Origin: a virus
Strand: one strand, 5' to 3'
IMG/VR virus record: IMGVR_UViG_3300008110_000165
Location: 1-37,555 of that record
DNA length: 37,555 nt
In this document: positions 8,879-17,466 of the stretch, piece after piece
Layout: the number at the start of each line of letters is the position of its first letter
How positions within the stretch are numbered: the stretch's first letter is position 1
Notes under the pieces: model-generated
The model's database searches: none
What the model was told of the DNA's origin: nothing
The model's input: only the letters and a program-made list of their open reading frames with translations
Position numbers and translations under genes: made by a program

Positions 8879-9330
8879 TGTGGTACAACAAGGTAAGTAA
8901 GGACCTCGGCGAGCTTCCTGCTTGCCTTGAGTACTATTATGACCAAATGGTTCTAGCACAGCAAGAGTGTAAGATTTACGGTAGTCTGGAAAAAGCAAGT
9001 TCAATGTTGCCTGGCATTGTTGAGCTTCGCTTTAACCAATTACAGGAAATTGAAGCAATACTAGAATACCTAAATATTGAATTACGGAGATTACGTAGTA
9101 AAACATTTAGAAAATATTTAGAAAACTATCAACGTGCATTGAGCAGTAGAGATGTTGAAAAATATGTAGATGGTGAAGCCGATGTTGTGGATTTTGAAAA
9201 GCTAATAAATGAGTTTGCATTAATTAGAAATAAATGGCTTGGTATCATTAAAGCTCTTGATATCAAACAATGGCAAATGAGTAATATTATCAAGTTAAGA
9301 ACTGCAGGAATGGAGGACGTGACAGTATGA
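8878..9330 (+). CDS. conserved phage protein of the replication block
   Basis: 150 aa, predicted largely helical. It contains the conserved-looking run RFNQLQEIEAILEYLNIELR followed by RKYLENYQRALSSRDVEKYVDGE, which I recall as strongly conserved in T4-like marine phages but functionally unassigned. It overlaps its neighbours on both sides (TAATG and ATGA), so it is co-translated with the uvsX cluster. A recombination-accessory role is inferred only from context; it lacks features I would use to call UvsY. Confidence 0.8.
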   Translation: MWYNKVSKDLGELPACLEYYYDQMVLAQQECKIYGSLEKASSMLPGIVELRFNQLQEIEAILEYLNIELRRLRSKTFRKYLENYQRALSSRDVEKYVDGEADVVDFEKLINEFALIRNKWLGIIKALDIKQWQMSNIIKLRTAGMEDVTV

Positions 9331-9752
9331 CCAGAAAAATCTATATAGGCGATGTTAATGGAAACGCTGATTCCTGTTTGGATAAAATCAAACGTACCAG
9401 TGAAGAAAGTTTGCATTTTCATATTATTAGAAAAAGTGATTTAGTCAAGTATGAATTGACCAAAGATGCTGATCATGATGTTTTTCAATTTTTTGTGCCA
9501 TTTTTTAATCAGTACCAGGGCCTTGCATTATACGTCACAGACCAATTTGTGTCAAAATTTGATGTAGATAAATTCTTTAGTACAGCAGTACACCAAAATT
9601 TAGAATCTATTGTCTATTTTGCAAAACATGATGTTTGGTTATTCAATTGTGATGACCCAGCGATAAGAATGCTGACTCCTGATTATATCAACGGCACTAC
9701 TACTCAGCAAATTAATAACAATATTTCAATAACAGTAATACAAGATATTTGA
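9327..9752 (+). CDS. unrecognised protein
   Basis: 141 aa, starting in a 4-base ATGA overlap with the previous gene. It is rich in Phe and Asp (FQFFVPFFNQYQGLALYVTDQF) with no transmembrane segment or catalytic motif that I can name. The next gene has its own promoter whose -35 box (TTGACT) begins within the last codons and stop of this gene. Confidence 0.7.
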   Translation: MTRKIYIGDVNGNADSCLDKIKRTSEESLHFHIIRKSDLVKYELTKDADHDVFQFFVPFFNQYQGLALYVTDQFVSKFDVDKFFSTAVHQNLESIVYFAKHDVWLFNCDDPAIRMLTPDYINGTTTQQINNNISITVIQDI

Positions 9753-9777
9753 CTTACACATATTTTTCATGTATAAT
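9749..9777 (+). promoter_or_regulatory. sigma70-type promoter placed for a leaderless start
   Basis: TTGACT (9749-9754), 17-bp spacer, TATAAT (9772-9777). Only seven bases separate the -10 box from the ATG at 9785, so the expected transcription start is the ATG itself. Confidence 0.65.
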
Positions 9778-9784
9778 TTAAAAT

Positions 9785-10963
9785 ATGAAGTATATTGAAG
9801 ATTTTGTACAACTATTCGCCATTAGCCAAATACACGTTAGCACATTTGATGAAAAAATTGCTAACAGTCTTGGTTGGCAGTGCGTTGACAATAAAGCATT
9901 TACTCAAAAACAGGCAGAGATCGCATTAAGATTGCTAAAAAAGTATAAAAAGCAATTCCTTGCCCTCGGTCATCAAAATATTGAGCTTTTGATTGAAGCT
10001 CCAGTGTATAAAAATATACTTAGAGTGATTGATAATCAAAGTGCAGTTACACTTGATTACAAAGATCAAAAATTTAGAGTTAAATTTCCATTTAACCAAG
10101 ATCTAGTCACAAAAATTCGTCAATTTTCGTCAAAAACAAATTTGACAAAGCCAAACTGGGATCCTGATACTAAAACTTGGCAGTTTGATCTAAATGAAAA
10201 AAGTTTAGAATTTATTTTTAATGAGCTTATACCTTTAAAATTTGAAGTCAGTGACGAAATAACAGAAATATTGGAAAAATACCAAAAAATTAAGGAAAAT
10301 TTTGAAGACTATGTGCCTATGCTAGTTAAAGCTAACGACACATATTGTTTTAAAAATATAAAATCAAATTTTAGTTCTACTGACTTAACCAGTGCCTTAA
10401 TTGAAAGTGTAAAATTAGCAGTAAGCGTCTACGGTGACGAAATTTACGAAGAAATTGGTGTTGTTGGCTCTGAATATCCAATGTATAACATTTTCAAGCA
10501 ACACGAAAAACAAAATTTTGTTTTACCAAAACAAAAATATTCACGTACACAAATTTTACACTTCATGAAGGATATGGACACAATCAATGTGATATTCCTT
10601 AATGAAAATTCCACCGCAGAAACCCTAAAAAACTGGATTTTTGACCTAGAAATGTGTGGAATCAATTTGAATGATGTTGCCGTGTTGTTTAGGCAAAACA
10701 ATGAAGGTGCAGGCGTTGAATTCAATAGTGTAGTAAAAAGTTATAACCTAAATAAGTCCACACAGGACAATGTAAAGTGGATATTCTTAGGCGGAAAATA
10801 CCCAAAAAGTTTAGTAAAAAATGAAAAAATTGCAAATATTTGTTTGTTTGAAAATCAGTATGTGTACACACACCATACCATACAAAGTATTATGAAAAAC
10901 TCAATTTTCAATTTTGCTCACAACGAACATACAAAACAAGGAGATGGATTTGTCGTCTTGTAA
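9785..10963 (+). CDS. degenerate helicase-like protein (HARP-like segment, no ATPase motifs)
   Basis: 392 aa. Residues about 95-140 (FRVKFPFNQDLVTKIRQF ... NWDPDTKTWQFDL) resemble the HARP-type substrate-recognition segment found before annealing-helicase motors. The remainder has the size of a helicase domain (for example VKWIFLGGKYPKSLVKNEK), but no Walker A or DEAD/DEAH box is visible, so it is probably not an active motor. It lies directly before uvsW and its stop overlaps the uvsW start region. It may be a partner or decayed paralogue of a helicase. The HARP link is from remembered motif shape only. Confidence 0.55.
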   Translation: MKYIEDFVQLFAISQIHVSTFDEKIANSLGWQCVDNKAFTQKQAEIALRLLKKYKKQFLALGHQNIELLIEAPVYKNILRVIDNQSAVTLDYKDQKFRVKFPFNQDLVTKIRQFSSKTNLTKPNWDPDTKTWQFDLNEKSLEFIFNELIPLKFEVSDEITEILEKYQKIKENFEDYVPMLVKANDTYCFKNIKSNFSSTDLTSALIESVKLAVSVYGDEIYEEIGVVGSEYPMYNIFKQHEKQNFVLPKQKYSRTQILHFMKDMDTINVIFLNENSTAETLKNWIFDLEMCGINLNDVAVLFRQNNEGAGVEFNSVVKSYNLNKSTQDNVKWIFLGGKYPKSLVKNEKIANICLFENQYVYTHHTIQSIMKNSIFNFAHNEHTKQGDGFVVL

Positions 10964-12407
10964 AATAGTATTAAAAGATGAAGTTAATGTAAAGATTGAA
11001 GGTTTAGATTTAGATACCAGAAAAAAATTGGTGTCAATGTTTAAGTACGAATTGCCTTATGCAAGACACATGCCCGCTTTCAAATTAGGCAGATGGGATG
11101 GCACTGTTAGCTTTTTTGGCTTGGGAGGAACTACATACCTAAGCATGTTAGATAGGGTATTACCTGAATTAGAAAGCCGTGGATTTGATATTGATTTAGA
11201 AGATTTGCGTAACCCAACTAAACTTGAATTTGAAAAAGTTACTGAAACATATTGGGCAGACAAAGGAAAAGTTTGGCCCAAAGGTCACGTTAAAGAAGGC
11301 GAGCCAATTTTACTACGTGACTATCAACCAGATGCAATTAATAGATTTTTAGAAAATCCACAAAGCATACAAGAGTTAGCAACTGGTGCTGGTAAAACAA
11401 TTATGACTGCAACAATGAGTCATATGTGTGAAAAATATGGACGCACTATTGTTATTGTGCCAAATAAAGGTCTAGTTGAACAAACAGAAGAAGACTATAT
11501 TAACGTTGGATTAGACGTAGGTGTTTACTACGGTGATCGTAAAGACTTAGACAAGACACACACTATTTGTACATGGCAAAGTCTTAATATACTTGAGAAA
11601 AAAGGTAAAGAACTTGATGATGCAATGAAATTGATTGAGTTCATTGATGGTGTTGTGTGCGTGATTGTTGACGAAGTACACATGGCCAAAGCAGACGTAT
11701 TAAAGAATTTATTAACAGGAGCATTTGCTCACTGCCCAATACGTTGGGGACTAACTGGCACAGTGCCCAAAGAAGATTTTGAATTTGAAGGTATTAAATG
11801 TAGTTTAGGTCCAGTGGTTGGTAGTATTTCTGCACACACTTTACAGGAAGCAGGTCACTTGGCCAATTGCCACGTCAACATAATACAAACTCAAGAATGG
11901 AAAGAGTTTGGTGGTTATGCTGAAGAATTAAAATATCTAGTTACTGATAGTGATCGTTTAACCTATGTTGCTAATCTTATCAAAGTAATGTCAGAGACAG
12001 GCAATACACTGGTACTGGTTGATAGGATTGAATGTGGCAAACAATTAAGTGCTCATTTGGAATGTGTGTTTATTAACGGCAACGTTAAGACCACTGACAG
12101 GAAAGAGCACTATGATGAAGTTCGAGAATCAGATGATAAGATTATTGTGGCAACGTATGGTGTAGCCGCTGTGGGACTTAACATTCCGCGAATCTTTAAT
12201 CTAGTTCTAATTGAACCTGGAAAGAGTTTTGTTCGAGTTATTCAAAGTATTGGTCGTGGCATTAGAAAAGCTGAGGACAAAGACTTTGTAAAAATTTGGG
12301 ACATCACTGCAAGTACCAAATACGCAAAAAGACATTTAACGGAGCGTAAAAAGTTTTACAAAGATGCAAAATATCCGTTTACAATAGACAAGGTGAAATA
12401 TCAATAA
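10944..12407 (+). CDS. uvsW: UvsW-type DNA/RNA helicase
   Basis: 487 aa from ATG 10944. UvsW is a superfamily 2 helicase that remodels R-loops and branched DNA and drives the switch to recombination-dependent replication. The N-terminal domain has YELPYARHMPAFKLGRWDGTVSFF, typical of UvsW. The motor shows Walker A ATGAGKT (about 146-152), DEVH box VDEVHMA (about 243), motif III LTGT, and motif VI QSIGRGIRK. The start is uncertain: AAGGAG ends right before ATG 10944, and TTG at 10950 has better spacing. It overlaps the preceding gene and ends in TAATG with the next. Confidence 0.94.
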   Translation: MDLSSCKIVLKDEVNVKIEGLDLDTRKKLVSMFKYELPYARHMPAFKLGRWDGTVSFFGLGGTTYLSMLDRVLPELESRGFDIDLEDLRNPTKLEFEKVTETYWADKGKVWPKGHVKEGEPILLRDYQPDAINRFLENPQSIQELATGAGKTIMTATMSHMCEKYGRTIVIVPNKGLVEQTEEDYINVGLDVGVYYGDRKDLDKTHTICTWQSLNILEKKGKELDDAMKLIEFIDGVVCVIVDEVHMAKADVLKNLLTGAFAHCPIRWGLTGTVPKEDFEFEGIKCSLGPVVGSISAHTLQEAGHLANCHVNIIQTQEWKEFGGYAEELKYLVTDSDRLTYVANLIKVMSETGNTLVLVDRIECGKQLSAHLECVFINGNVKTTDRKEHYDEVRESDDKIIVATYGVAAVGLNIPRIFNLVLIEPGKSFVRVIQSIGRGIRKAEDKDFVKIWDITASTKYAKRHLTERKKFYKDAKYPFTIDKVKYQ

Positions 12408-12913
12408 TGCAAATTTTAACATTGAAAGATGAGACATTCTATTTGAATGACCTCCCAGAAGAAGTAGATGAGGACTGTAGGTTTGCCGTTTTGGACAACA
12501 GTGATCCTAAAGAACCAGATTACTTTTTTCAACCTCTAATATTCTTAGAGTCATTTACTTGCCCTGCGGCAGTACTACAAATTGGTCCATGGCAAGTTCA
12601 AATGCCACTTGACTGGTGCATGATTGTTGGTGATCCAGAAAGTACAGGTGATATGGAAGTATTGCCACTAACCAGTTTAAACGATCGAGGATTTAGTGCT
12701 TATACTTTTAATCCAATTAGTAGTTTTAAACCACAATTTTATCCAGTAGATATTATCAATGTCTATCAAGATGTAAAATGGTATTTTCCTAAAATGAGAT
12801 TAGGACAGTTACTTGCGACTCCTTTGCACGGTGGAGAGGCTCCCACATGTGCTTATTTTGTTAAAGAAGTCAGTCGTCAAAGTGAACTAGTTGATTATTC
12901 AAAATGTTGGTGA
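12407..12913 (+). CDS. conserved phage protein
   Basis: 168 aa, beginning in a TAATG overlap with uvsW. The C-terminal part (YPVDIINVYQDVKWYFPKMR, then GQLLATPL ... CAYFVKEVS) matches what I recall as a conserved, unassigned family in T4-like marine phages near uvsW. It is acidic and has no transmembrane segments. Context suggests replication or recombination support; no enzymatic motif is seen. Confidence 0.75.
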   Translation: MQILTLKDETFYLNDLPEEVDEDCRFAVLDNSDPKEPDYFFQPLIFLESFTCPAAVLQIGPWQVQMPLDWCMIVGDPESTGDMEVLPLTSLNDRGFSAYTFNPISSFKPQFYPVDIINVYQDVKWYFPKMRLGQLLATPLHGGEAPTCAYFVKEVSRQSELVDYSKCW

Positions 12914-12917
12914 TATT

Positions 12918-13211
12918 ATGGGACAACTTAAACCAGGTGCAAAATTAATATACGAACGCAGTGATGGCGTAGTATACTCTAGAGAATTTGGAGCAGACCC
13001 AAATACTAGACAAATACACGGTTGGGATTATCGTCCAGAAGAACCAAATTATGATCCTAGGACTGGTGATGGTAGACCGTTACATGACCATATAATGGAT
13101 GCCAAACTTTGGGGTGAAATTCGAAGAGCGTCACGAACAAATCCTGCATTGCAAAATGCTTTAAATCAGTGTATACTAATATATAATTTGAGTAAAGAAC
13201 ATGGCACTTGA
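12918..13211 (+). CDS. small conserved phage protein
   Basis: 97 aa from the ATG at 12918, four bases after the previous stop. It begins MGQLKPGAKLIYERSDGVVYSRE, a small beta-rich start seen in short cyanophage proteins, then a Pro/Asp-rich stretch and a helical C-terminus. It overlaps the next gene by 11 bases. Function unknown. Confidence 0.75.
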   Translation: MGQLKPGAKLIYERSDGVVYSREFGADPNTRQIHGWDYRPEEPNYDPRTGDGRPLHDHIMDAKLWGEIRRASRTNPALQNALNQCILIYNLSKEHGT

Positions 13212-13656
13212 TATCAAAAAAGAACTACATGGTGTTGACATGCGAGATAAAGACATGTATAACAACCTTAGTGATGAAGAACGTAAATCATTTAGTCCGT
13301 ACATACTAATGCGTTATGTTAGTAATGTACAAGGTGACAATGATGTCCAAGAGTGGTTTGTAGAAATGACTAATGAGCTAGTCAACAAGCATCACTGGAA
13401 ACTTAGCAAAAATCATAAAGGTTTATTGTGGAAATTGTTTGCTGGATGTGGGACTGGTGCAAAAGCATATCATCCATATCTTGCCGCAGGTAAAAAAGAA
13501 AAAGCAGTTAAGATTGAAAAATTAATTGCTGAACTTAATCCAGCAATGAAAATGGATGAAGTAAAATTATTAGCAAGTTTAATGAGCAAGGACGAAATTG
13601 AAAATCTGTTTAACGAGTTGGGGTTCGACAAAAAGCAACGCAAAGAGTATGAGTAA
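13201..13656 (+). CDS. possible clamp-loader small subunit (gp62-like)
   Basis: 151 aa. The order FSPYILMRYVSN, NELVNKHHWKLSKNHKGLLWKLFAGCG, and a Lys-rich C-terminal helix resembles the short gp62-type clamp-loader subunits of marine T4-like phages, which work with gp44 to load the sliding clamp. This is a remembered resemblance, and neither gp44 nor gp45 is in the window, so the call is tentative. It overlaps the gene before (11 bases) and after (8 bases). Confidence 0.45.
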   Translation: MALDIKKELHGVDMRDKDMYNNLSDEERKSFSPYILMRYVSNVQGDNDVQEWFVEMTNELVNKHHWKLSKNHKGLLWKLFAGCGTGAKAYHPYLAAGKKEKAVKIEKLIAELNPAMKMDEVKLLASLMSKDEIENLFNELGFDKKQRKEYE

Positions 13657-14329
13657 CTATACGTGTGTTCACTGTGGTAAGGGATATACCAAAGAAGCAA
13701 CTTTGGTGGCCCATATGTGTGAACAAAAACGTAGGGCATTGCAACGAGATGAAAAAAGAGTGCAAGCTGGATTCATGACTTACAATAGATTCTATAGGTT
13801 AACTCAAAATGCTAAGAAAGATAAAACATATGAAGATTTTTGTAAAAGCCCATACTACAATGCGTTTGTTAAGTTTGGCAGTTTTGTTAACAACGTTAAT
13901 CCTGTTTATCCTGACAAGTTTGTGGATTATGTTATCAAATCCGGAGTTAAGCTCGATCATTGGTGCCGCGATGAACTCTACTATACCTATCTATCCGAAA
14001 TGATTAAGATCGAGCCAGTGGACTCAGCTATACAACGATCCCTTAATACCATGATGGAATGGGGAGAAGAGCAGGATGCAAATTTTGCACACTACTTTAA
14101 TTACGTTAACATTAATCGATCAGTTAGACATATTGCTGACGGATTAATTAGTCCTTGGTTGTTGTTAAATTGCAATAGTGGAAAGGATATGCTGGCTAAA
14201 TTTAATGACGAACAATTAAACATTGTTTCTGATATTATAGATCCTGCATATTGGATGAAGAGATTTAAAACATATCCTAGTGAGATTGCACTTGTAAAAG
14301 AAATTTGTAAAGAAGCTGGAATAGAATAA
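13649..14329 (+). CDS. conserved phage protein with an N-terminal zinc-finger-like motif
   Basis: 226 aa from ATG 13649, which overlaps the previous stop by 8 bases. The N-terminus YTCVHCGKGY ... HMCEQKRR has a CxxC pair followed by HxC, a single small zinc-binding knuckle suited to nucleic acid or protein binding. The rest is helical with FCKSPYYNAFVKFG, a string I recall from T4-like marine phages. Its place among replication genes supports a DNA-related or transcription role, but the function is not known to me. Confidence 0.75.
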   Translation: MSNYTCVHCGKGYTKEATLVAHMCEQKRRALQRDEKRVQAGFMTYNRFYRLTQNAKKDKTYEDFCKSPYYNAFVKFGSFVNNVNPVYPDKFVDYVIKSGVKLDHWCRDELYYTYLSEMIKIEPVDSAIQRSLNTMMEWGEEQDANFAHYFNYVNINRSVRHIADGLISPWLLLNCNSGKDMLAKFNDEQLNIVSDIIDPAYWMKRFKTYPSEIALVKEICKEAGIE

Positions 14330-14916
14330 TGCCTGATATTGATATAGACTTTTTTGATAGAGACTCGGCGCTTAAATTAATAAAGCATGTGCCAGCGAGT
14401 CGTATTGAAAATGGTACAGTTAAAAAGCACAATACTGGTGTATATTGTACTTCTATCCCGTACGATTCTGTAACAGGTCTTGCTAGTATTGATTATGAGG
14501 AAGCTGAAAATCGAGGCTATTTTAAAATAGATTTCTTGAATGTTTCAATTTATAAAGACATTGCTAGCGAACAAGAGATTGATCAATTACTATCCGTTGA
14601 ACCTCTTTGGGATTTATTAGAACAAAAAGAGTTTTGTGATTTGATATTTCACATCAATGGATATCATTCATTAGTTGCTCAGGTAAAACCAAAAAATATA
14701 GAACAACTTGCTATGCTATTGGCTTTGATTCGTCCAGGCAAAAGACACCTTGTTTCAAAGGTAGAGCGTGAAGGTTGGGACAGTATTAAAGATGAGATTT
14801 GGGTTAAAACTGAAGACGAATACAGTTTTAAGAAAAGTCATGCGGTTGCTTATGCGCATGCCATTGTGGTACAAATGAATAATATTTGTAAAGCGATTAG
14901 TTACGGATTTTCCTAA
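14329..14916 (+). CDS. miniature DnaE-like (DNA polymerase III alpha-like) protein
   Basis: 195 aa. It begins MPDIDIDFFDRDSALK, matching the PDIDxDF catalytic motif of bacterial C-family polymerases. It then has GYFKIDFLNVSIYKDI (the GxxKxDFLG-like block) and ends with YSFKKSHAVAYAHAIVVQMN (the FxKSHAxAYA block). Full DnaE exceeds 1000 aa, so only the palm and finger signature blocks survive here. It is probably not an independent polymerase, unless it binds template or primer in another way. Similar compressed proteins occur, as I recall, in cyanophages. It starts in a TAATG overlap and ends convergent with the opposed gene at 14897, overlapping by 20 bases. Confidence 0.7.
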   Translation: MPDIDIDFFDRDSALKLIKHVPASRIENGTVKKHNTGVYCTSIPYDSVTGLASIDYEEAENRGYFKIDFLNVSIYKDIASEQEIDQLLSVEPLWDLLEQKEFCDLIFHINGYHSLVAQVKPKNIEQLAMLLALIRPGKRHLVSKVEREGWDSIKDEIWVKTEDEYSFKKSHAVAYAHAIVVQMNNICKAISYGFS

Positions 14917-15283
14917 CACTGCGAACAAGTTGAATACTTTTTCGTTTAACTCGTTTTTCTGCTATTTCATTTAAGTTAACAATGGGACCAAACACTAGGA
15001 CAATGTCCTTGCTGTTGATAGTTTTAATATATCTTCGGTAGTTTTCAAGCTCACCTTTTAGGAATATATTAATTGGGATCTTTCTATTGCTTTCCCACCA
15101 CCACTGTTCGCCAAGATCTAAGAGACCCTGTTTTTCAATGTCGTTATGAATTGCTCCTAGATCATAGATGCTTAGGACGCTGTCGTTTTGATTAATAACT
15201 ATGCCCACTATTTCCAGTTCGTTGCAACGAACGCAGGTTAAAAATGGGAATGTCTGTTGTAATGTATTTGTTATGTCGTTCAC
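14897..15283 (-). CDS. conserved phage protein, opposed to its neighbours
   Basis: 128 aa. The run LGEQWWWESNRKIPINIFLKGE followed by VLVFGPIVNLNEIAEKRVKRKSIQLVR is one I recall as conserved in T4-like marine phages, without assigned function. The C-terminus is strongly basic. It is the only minus-strand gene within the replication block; it is convergent with the DnaE-like gene and divergent from the gene at 15297, with its start only 14 bases from that one. Confidence 0.75.
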   Translation of the reverse strand: MNDITNTLQQTFPFLTCVRCNELEIVGIVINQNDSVLSIYDLGAIHNDIEKQGLLDLGEQWWWESNRKIPINIFLKGELENYRRYIKTINSKDIVLVFGPIVNLNEIAEKRVKRKSIQLVRSVRKIRN

Positions 15284-15291
15284 TATAAATA
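15284..15291 (+). promoter_or_regulatory. perfect T4-type late promoter TATAAATA
   Basis: An exact match to the T4 late consensus. Five bases separate it from ATG 15297, so the transcript should begin at the start codon. Confidence 0.75.
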
Positions 15292-15296
15292 TGGGT

Positions 15297-16283
15297 ATGT
15301 TGAATTTACCAGTCTATTTATATACACCAGCCATCCGAGTTTTCATAGATTTGGAAAATAATTCCGTTATGGGGGTAGATGATATGTTTCATGGCTATGC
15401 TAATATTGCAAAAGGGATCAAAAACACGATCCGATTTAATTTTTTAAATGGTGAACAACGCACTGTTAATATCAGTGATAAAAGTTTTAGGTTCAATCTT
15501 TATGACCAAAGTACCAACAAGCGTGTACTTTCCAAAGGAATTACAGTACTAGATGATACTGTATCTAAAACTATTGCCACTGCTCAAACCGCTGTGGGAA
15601 CTACTATTACCTTGAATAACGCAACCAACGTGAGTGTTGGTCAAAGCGTATATGGTGTTGGCATACAGAAAAATACAACAGTTCAATCTATTAACGGCGC
15701 ACAAGTGACATTGAGCATGGCAACTACGTCATTGGCTCCTATAGGAAGTGCAATTAAATTTGTTACTTACAATCTAAGAGGTTCTGCTGAATTAAGATTA
15801 GTAGGCAGAGACACTGCTAATTTGAACTCAGGAAAATACAACTATTCAATTTATTTGGAAGATTTAGATACAAATGAATTAAGTCCTGTATTCGTTGATG
15901 GTGCAAGCACTATGACTGGGGTTGCTGAACTAATTGACAGTATAACCCCTAAGTTTGTTGATAGCGAAACATTAAACTTCAATCAACAACCTGACGACAA
16001 ATTTACCACAGGTAAAGTTGCTGCCAACAGAGACGGCAAGGGCAATGCTGACTTACACACGGCTGCGATATATTTTAATAATTTCACTGGTAATTTCAAA
16101 ATTTACGGCTCACTAAACAACAGCATAGACGGTGACAACGGCAATTGGGCATTATTAAGCTCAACTGACCATACTAATAAAAATGTCATCGAATATGCTA
16201 ACCTATATGGTGCTTTCAACTTCTTCAAGTTTGAATATACTAAAACAGCCGGATCCGTTGACAAAGTCCTATATAGAAGCTAA
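15297..16283 (+). CDS. probable virion structural protein
   Basis: 328 aa from ATG 15297; the ATG at 15291 lies inside the promoter and is unlikely. The protein is beta-rich with many Thr, Asn, Val and Gly (TTITLNNATNVSVGQSVYGVG), like tail-fibre or baseplate-associated proteins, with no membrane segment. The late promoter supports a structural role even though it sits between replication genes. Specific function unknown. Confidence 0.7.
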   Translation: MLNLPVYLYTPAIRVFIDLENNSVMGVDDMFHGYANIAKGIKNTIRFNFLNGEQRTVNISDKSFRFNLYDQSTNKRVLSKGITVLDDTVSKTIATAQTAVGTTITLNNATNVSVGQSVYGVGIQKNTTVQSINGAQVTLSMATTSLAPIGSAIKFVTYNLRGSAELRLVGRDTANLNSGKYNYSIYLEDLDTNELSPVFVDGASTMTGVAELIDSITPKFVDSETLNFNQQPDDKFTTGKVAANRDGKGNADLHTAAIYFNNFTGNFKIYGSLNNSIDGDNGNWALLSSTDHTNKNVIEYANLYGAFNFFKFEYTKTAGSVDKVLYRS

Positions 16284-16292
16284 AATAGTAGT

Positions 16293-17270
16293 ATGAGTCT
16301 ATTACAGACAGAACTACTATCATATCTACCTTTTAAAAGAAAACAAACGTCCAGTGGCTGGACTAGTTTTGATGCACCTTGCTGTGTGTACAACGGTGAG
16401 TCAGCTGACACTAGGCAGCGTGGTGGATTTATCAGTCATGGTGGGTTCAGCTATCATTGTTTTAACTGTGGATTTAAAACCAGTTGGCAACCAGGTAGAC
16501 AGATAAGCGGAAAAAATAAAAAATTTTTTAAATGGCTTAATGTACCTACCAGCAAGGTCAATGAATGGAGTTTAGAAGCTCTTAAACTATTAGACAATGG
16601 TTCTAACAACAAAGTTACTTTTAAAGATTTTGAAGAAGTTGCACCTCCATTAGATTCAATGCCACTAGCAGAAGCAATATTAGAACATGAAGATGCAATT
16701 AAATGTTTAGAGTATCTATTAGAGCGTGGGCATACATTAGAAGATTATAATTGGTTATACAGTCCTATGCCAGGATATAAAGATAGACTGGTCATACCAT
16801 TCTATCACAATAAAGTATGTGTAGGATATACTGCTAGAAAAGTTGTACCTGGTAGTCCAAAATATCTGAGTGAGAATCAAACAGGCTATGTGTTCAATGT
16901 AGACAATCAAAAATATACCAGCAAAGTGGTCTTTGTAACTGAAGGCCCATTTGATGCATTAGCCATTGGTGGTGTTGCCATACTCACAAACTTGCCAAAT
17001 GAACAACAGAAAGCTATAATTAATAGTCTAGGCAAAACAGTAGTAGTGGTACCAGACAGAGATCATACTGGCATGGGATTTGTCAAAGAAGCTATGGAAA
17101 TGGGATGGCTTGTGGCAATACCCGAATGGGAAGAAGATATTAAAGATGCTAGTGAAGCGTTCAAGCGATATGGTAGATTGTTTACCATAAAGACAATATT
17201 AGATACAGCTACAGATAACAAAGTAAAATTAGAACTACTAATGAAACGTTATCCAAAGGAAATTAAATGA
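16293..17270 (+). CDS. 61: DNA primase (gp61-like)
   Basis: 325 aa. It makes RNA primers for lagging-strand synthesis with the gp41 helicase. The N-terminal zinc-binding part has APCCVYNG (Cys30/31) and YHCFNCG (Cys56, Cys59). The TOPRIM catalytic fold is seen as VTEGPFDALAI (E217) and VVVPDRDHTG (D255, D257). It is followed in overlap by a 65-aa protein and then the helicase, the expected primosome pairing. The ATG is nine bases after the structural gene. Confidence 0.93.
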   Translation: MSLLQTELLSYLPFKRKQTSSGWTSFDAPCCVYNGESADTRQRGGFISHGGFSYHCFNCGFKTSWQPGRQISGKNKKFFKWLNVPTSKVNEWSLEALKLLDNGSNNKVTFKDFEEVAPPLDSMPLAEAILEHEDAIKCLEYLLERGHTLEDYNWLYSPMPGYKDRLVIPFYHNKVCVGYTARKVVPGSPKYLSENQTGYVFNVDNQKYTSKVVFVTEGPFDALAIGGVAILTNLPNEQQKAIINSLGKTVVVVPDRDHTGMGFVKEAMEMGWLVAIPEWEEDIKDASEAFKRYGRLFTIKTILDTATDNKVKLELLMKRYPKEIK

Positions 17271-17464
17271 CTACTCAAATAAAATCAGGCAGTGTGTGGG
17301 AATCCAATGGCAAAAAATTTATGGTAATACATATAGTAGAACTAGATGGACACACTTGGGTACATTATAGAGAAAATATAATGAACAAAGCAACCAGCGA
17401 CTGTAAAGAGTACAGTTGCTATTTAGAAAGTTTTATTTCAAGATTTAACAAAACACCAGACTAA
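17267..17464 (+). CDS. small unrecognised protein between primase and helicase
   Basis: 65 aa, starting in a 4-base ATGA overlap with the primase stop and ending two bases before the helicase start. It has a compact beta-like pattern (SGSVWESNGKKFMVIHIVELDGHTWVHYRE). The tight coupling suggests co-expression with the primosome; no family is recognised. Confidence 0.7.
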   Translation: MTTQIKSGSVWESNGKKFMVIHIVELDGHTWVHYRENIMNKATSDCKEYSCYLESFISRFNKTPD

Positions 17465-17466
17465 AC

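Noticed and set aside
13598-13648. Upstream extension of the zinc-finger gene
   Set aside because: It overlaps the end of the preceding gene in another frame; ATG 13649 gives the conserved-looking start and a short coupled overlap.
15201-15296. A 32-codon upstream extension of the structural gene
   Set aside because: It lies inside the opposed gene 14897-15283, has no ribosome site, and is cut by the TATAAATA promoter.
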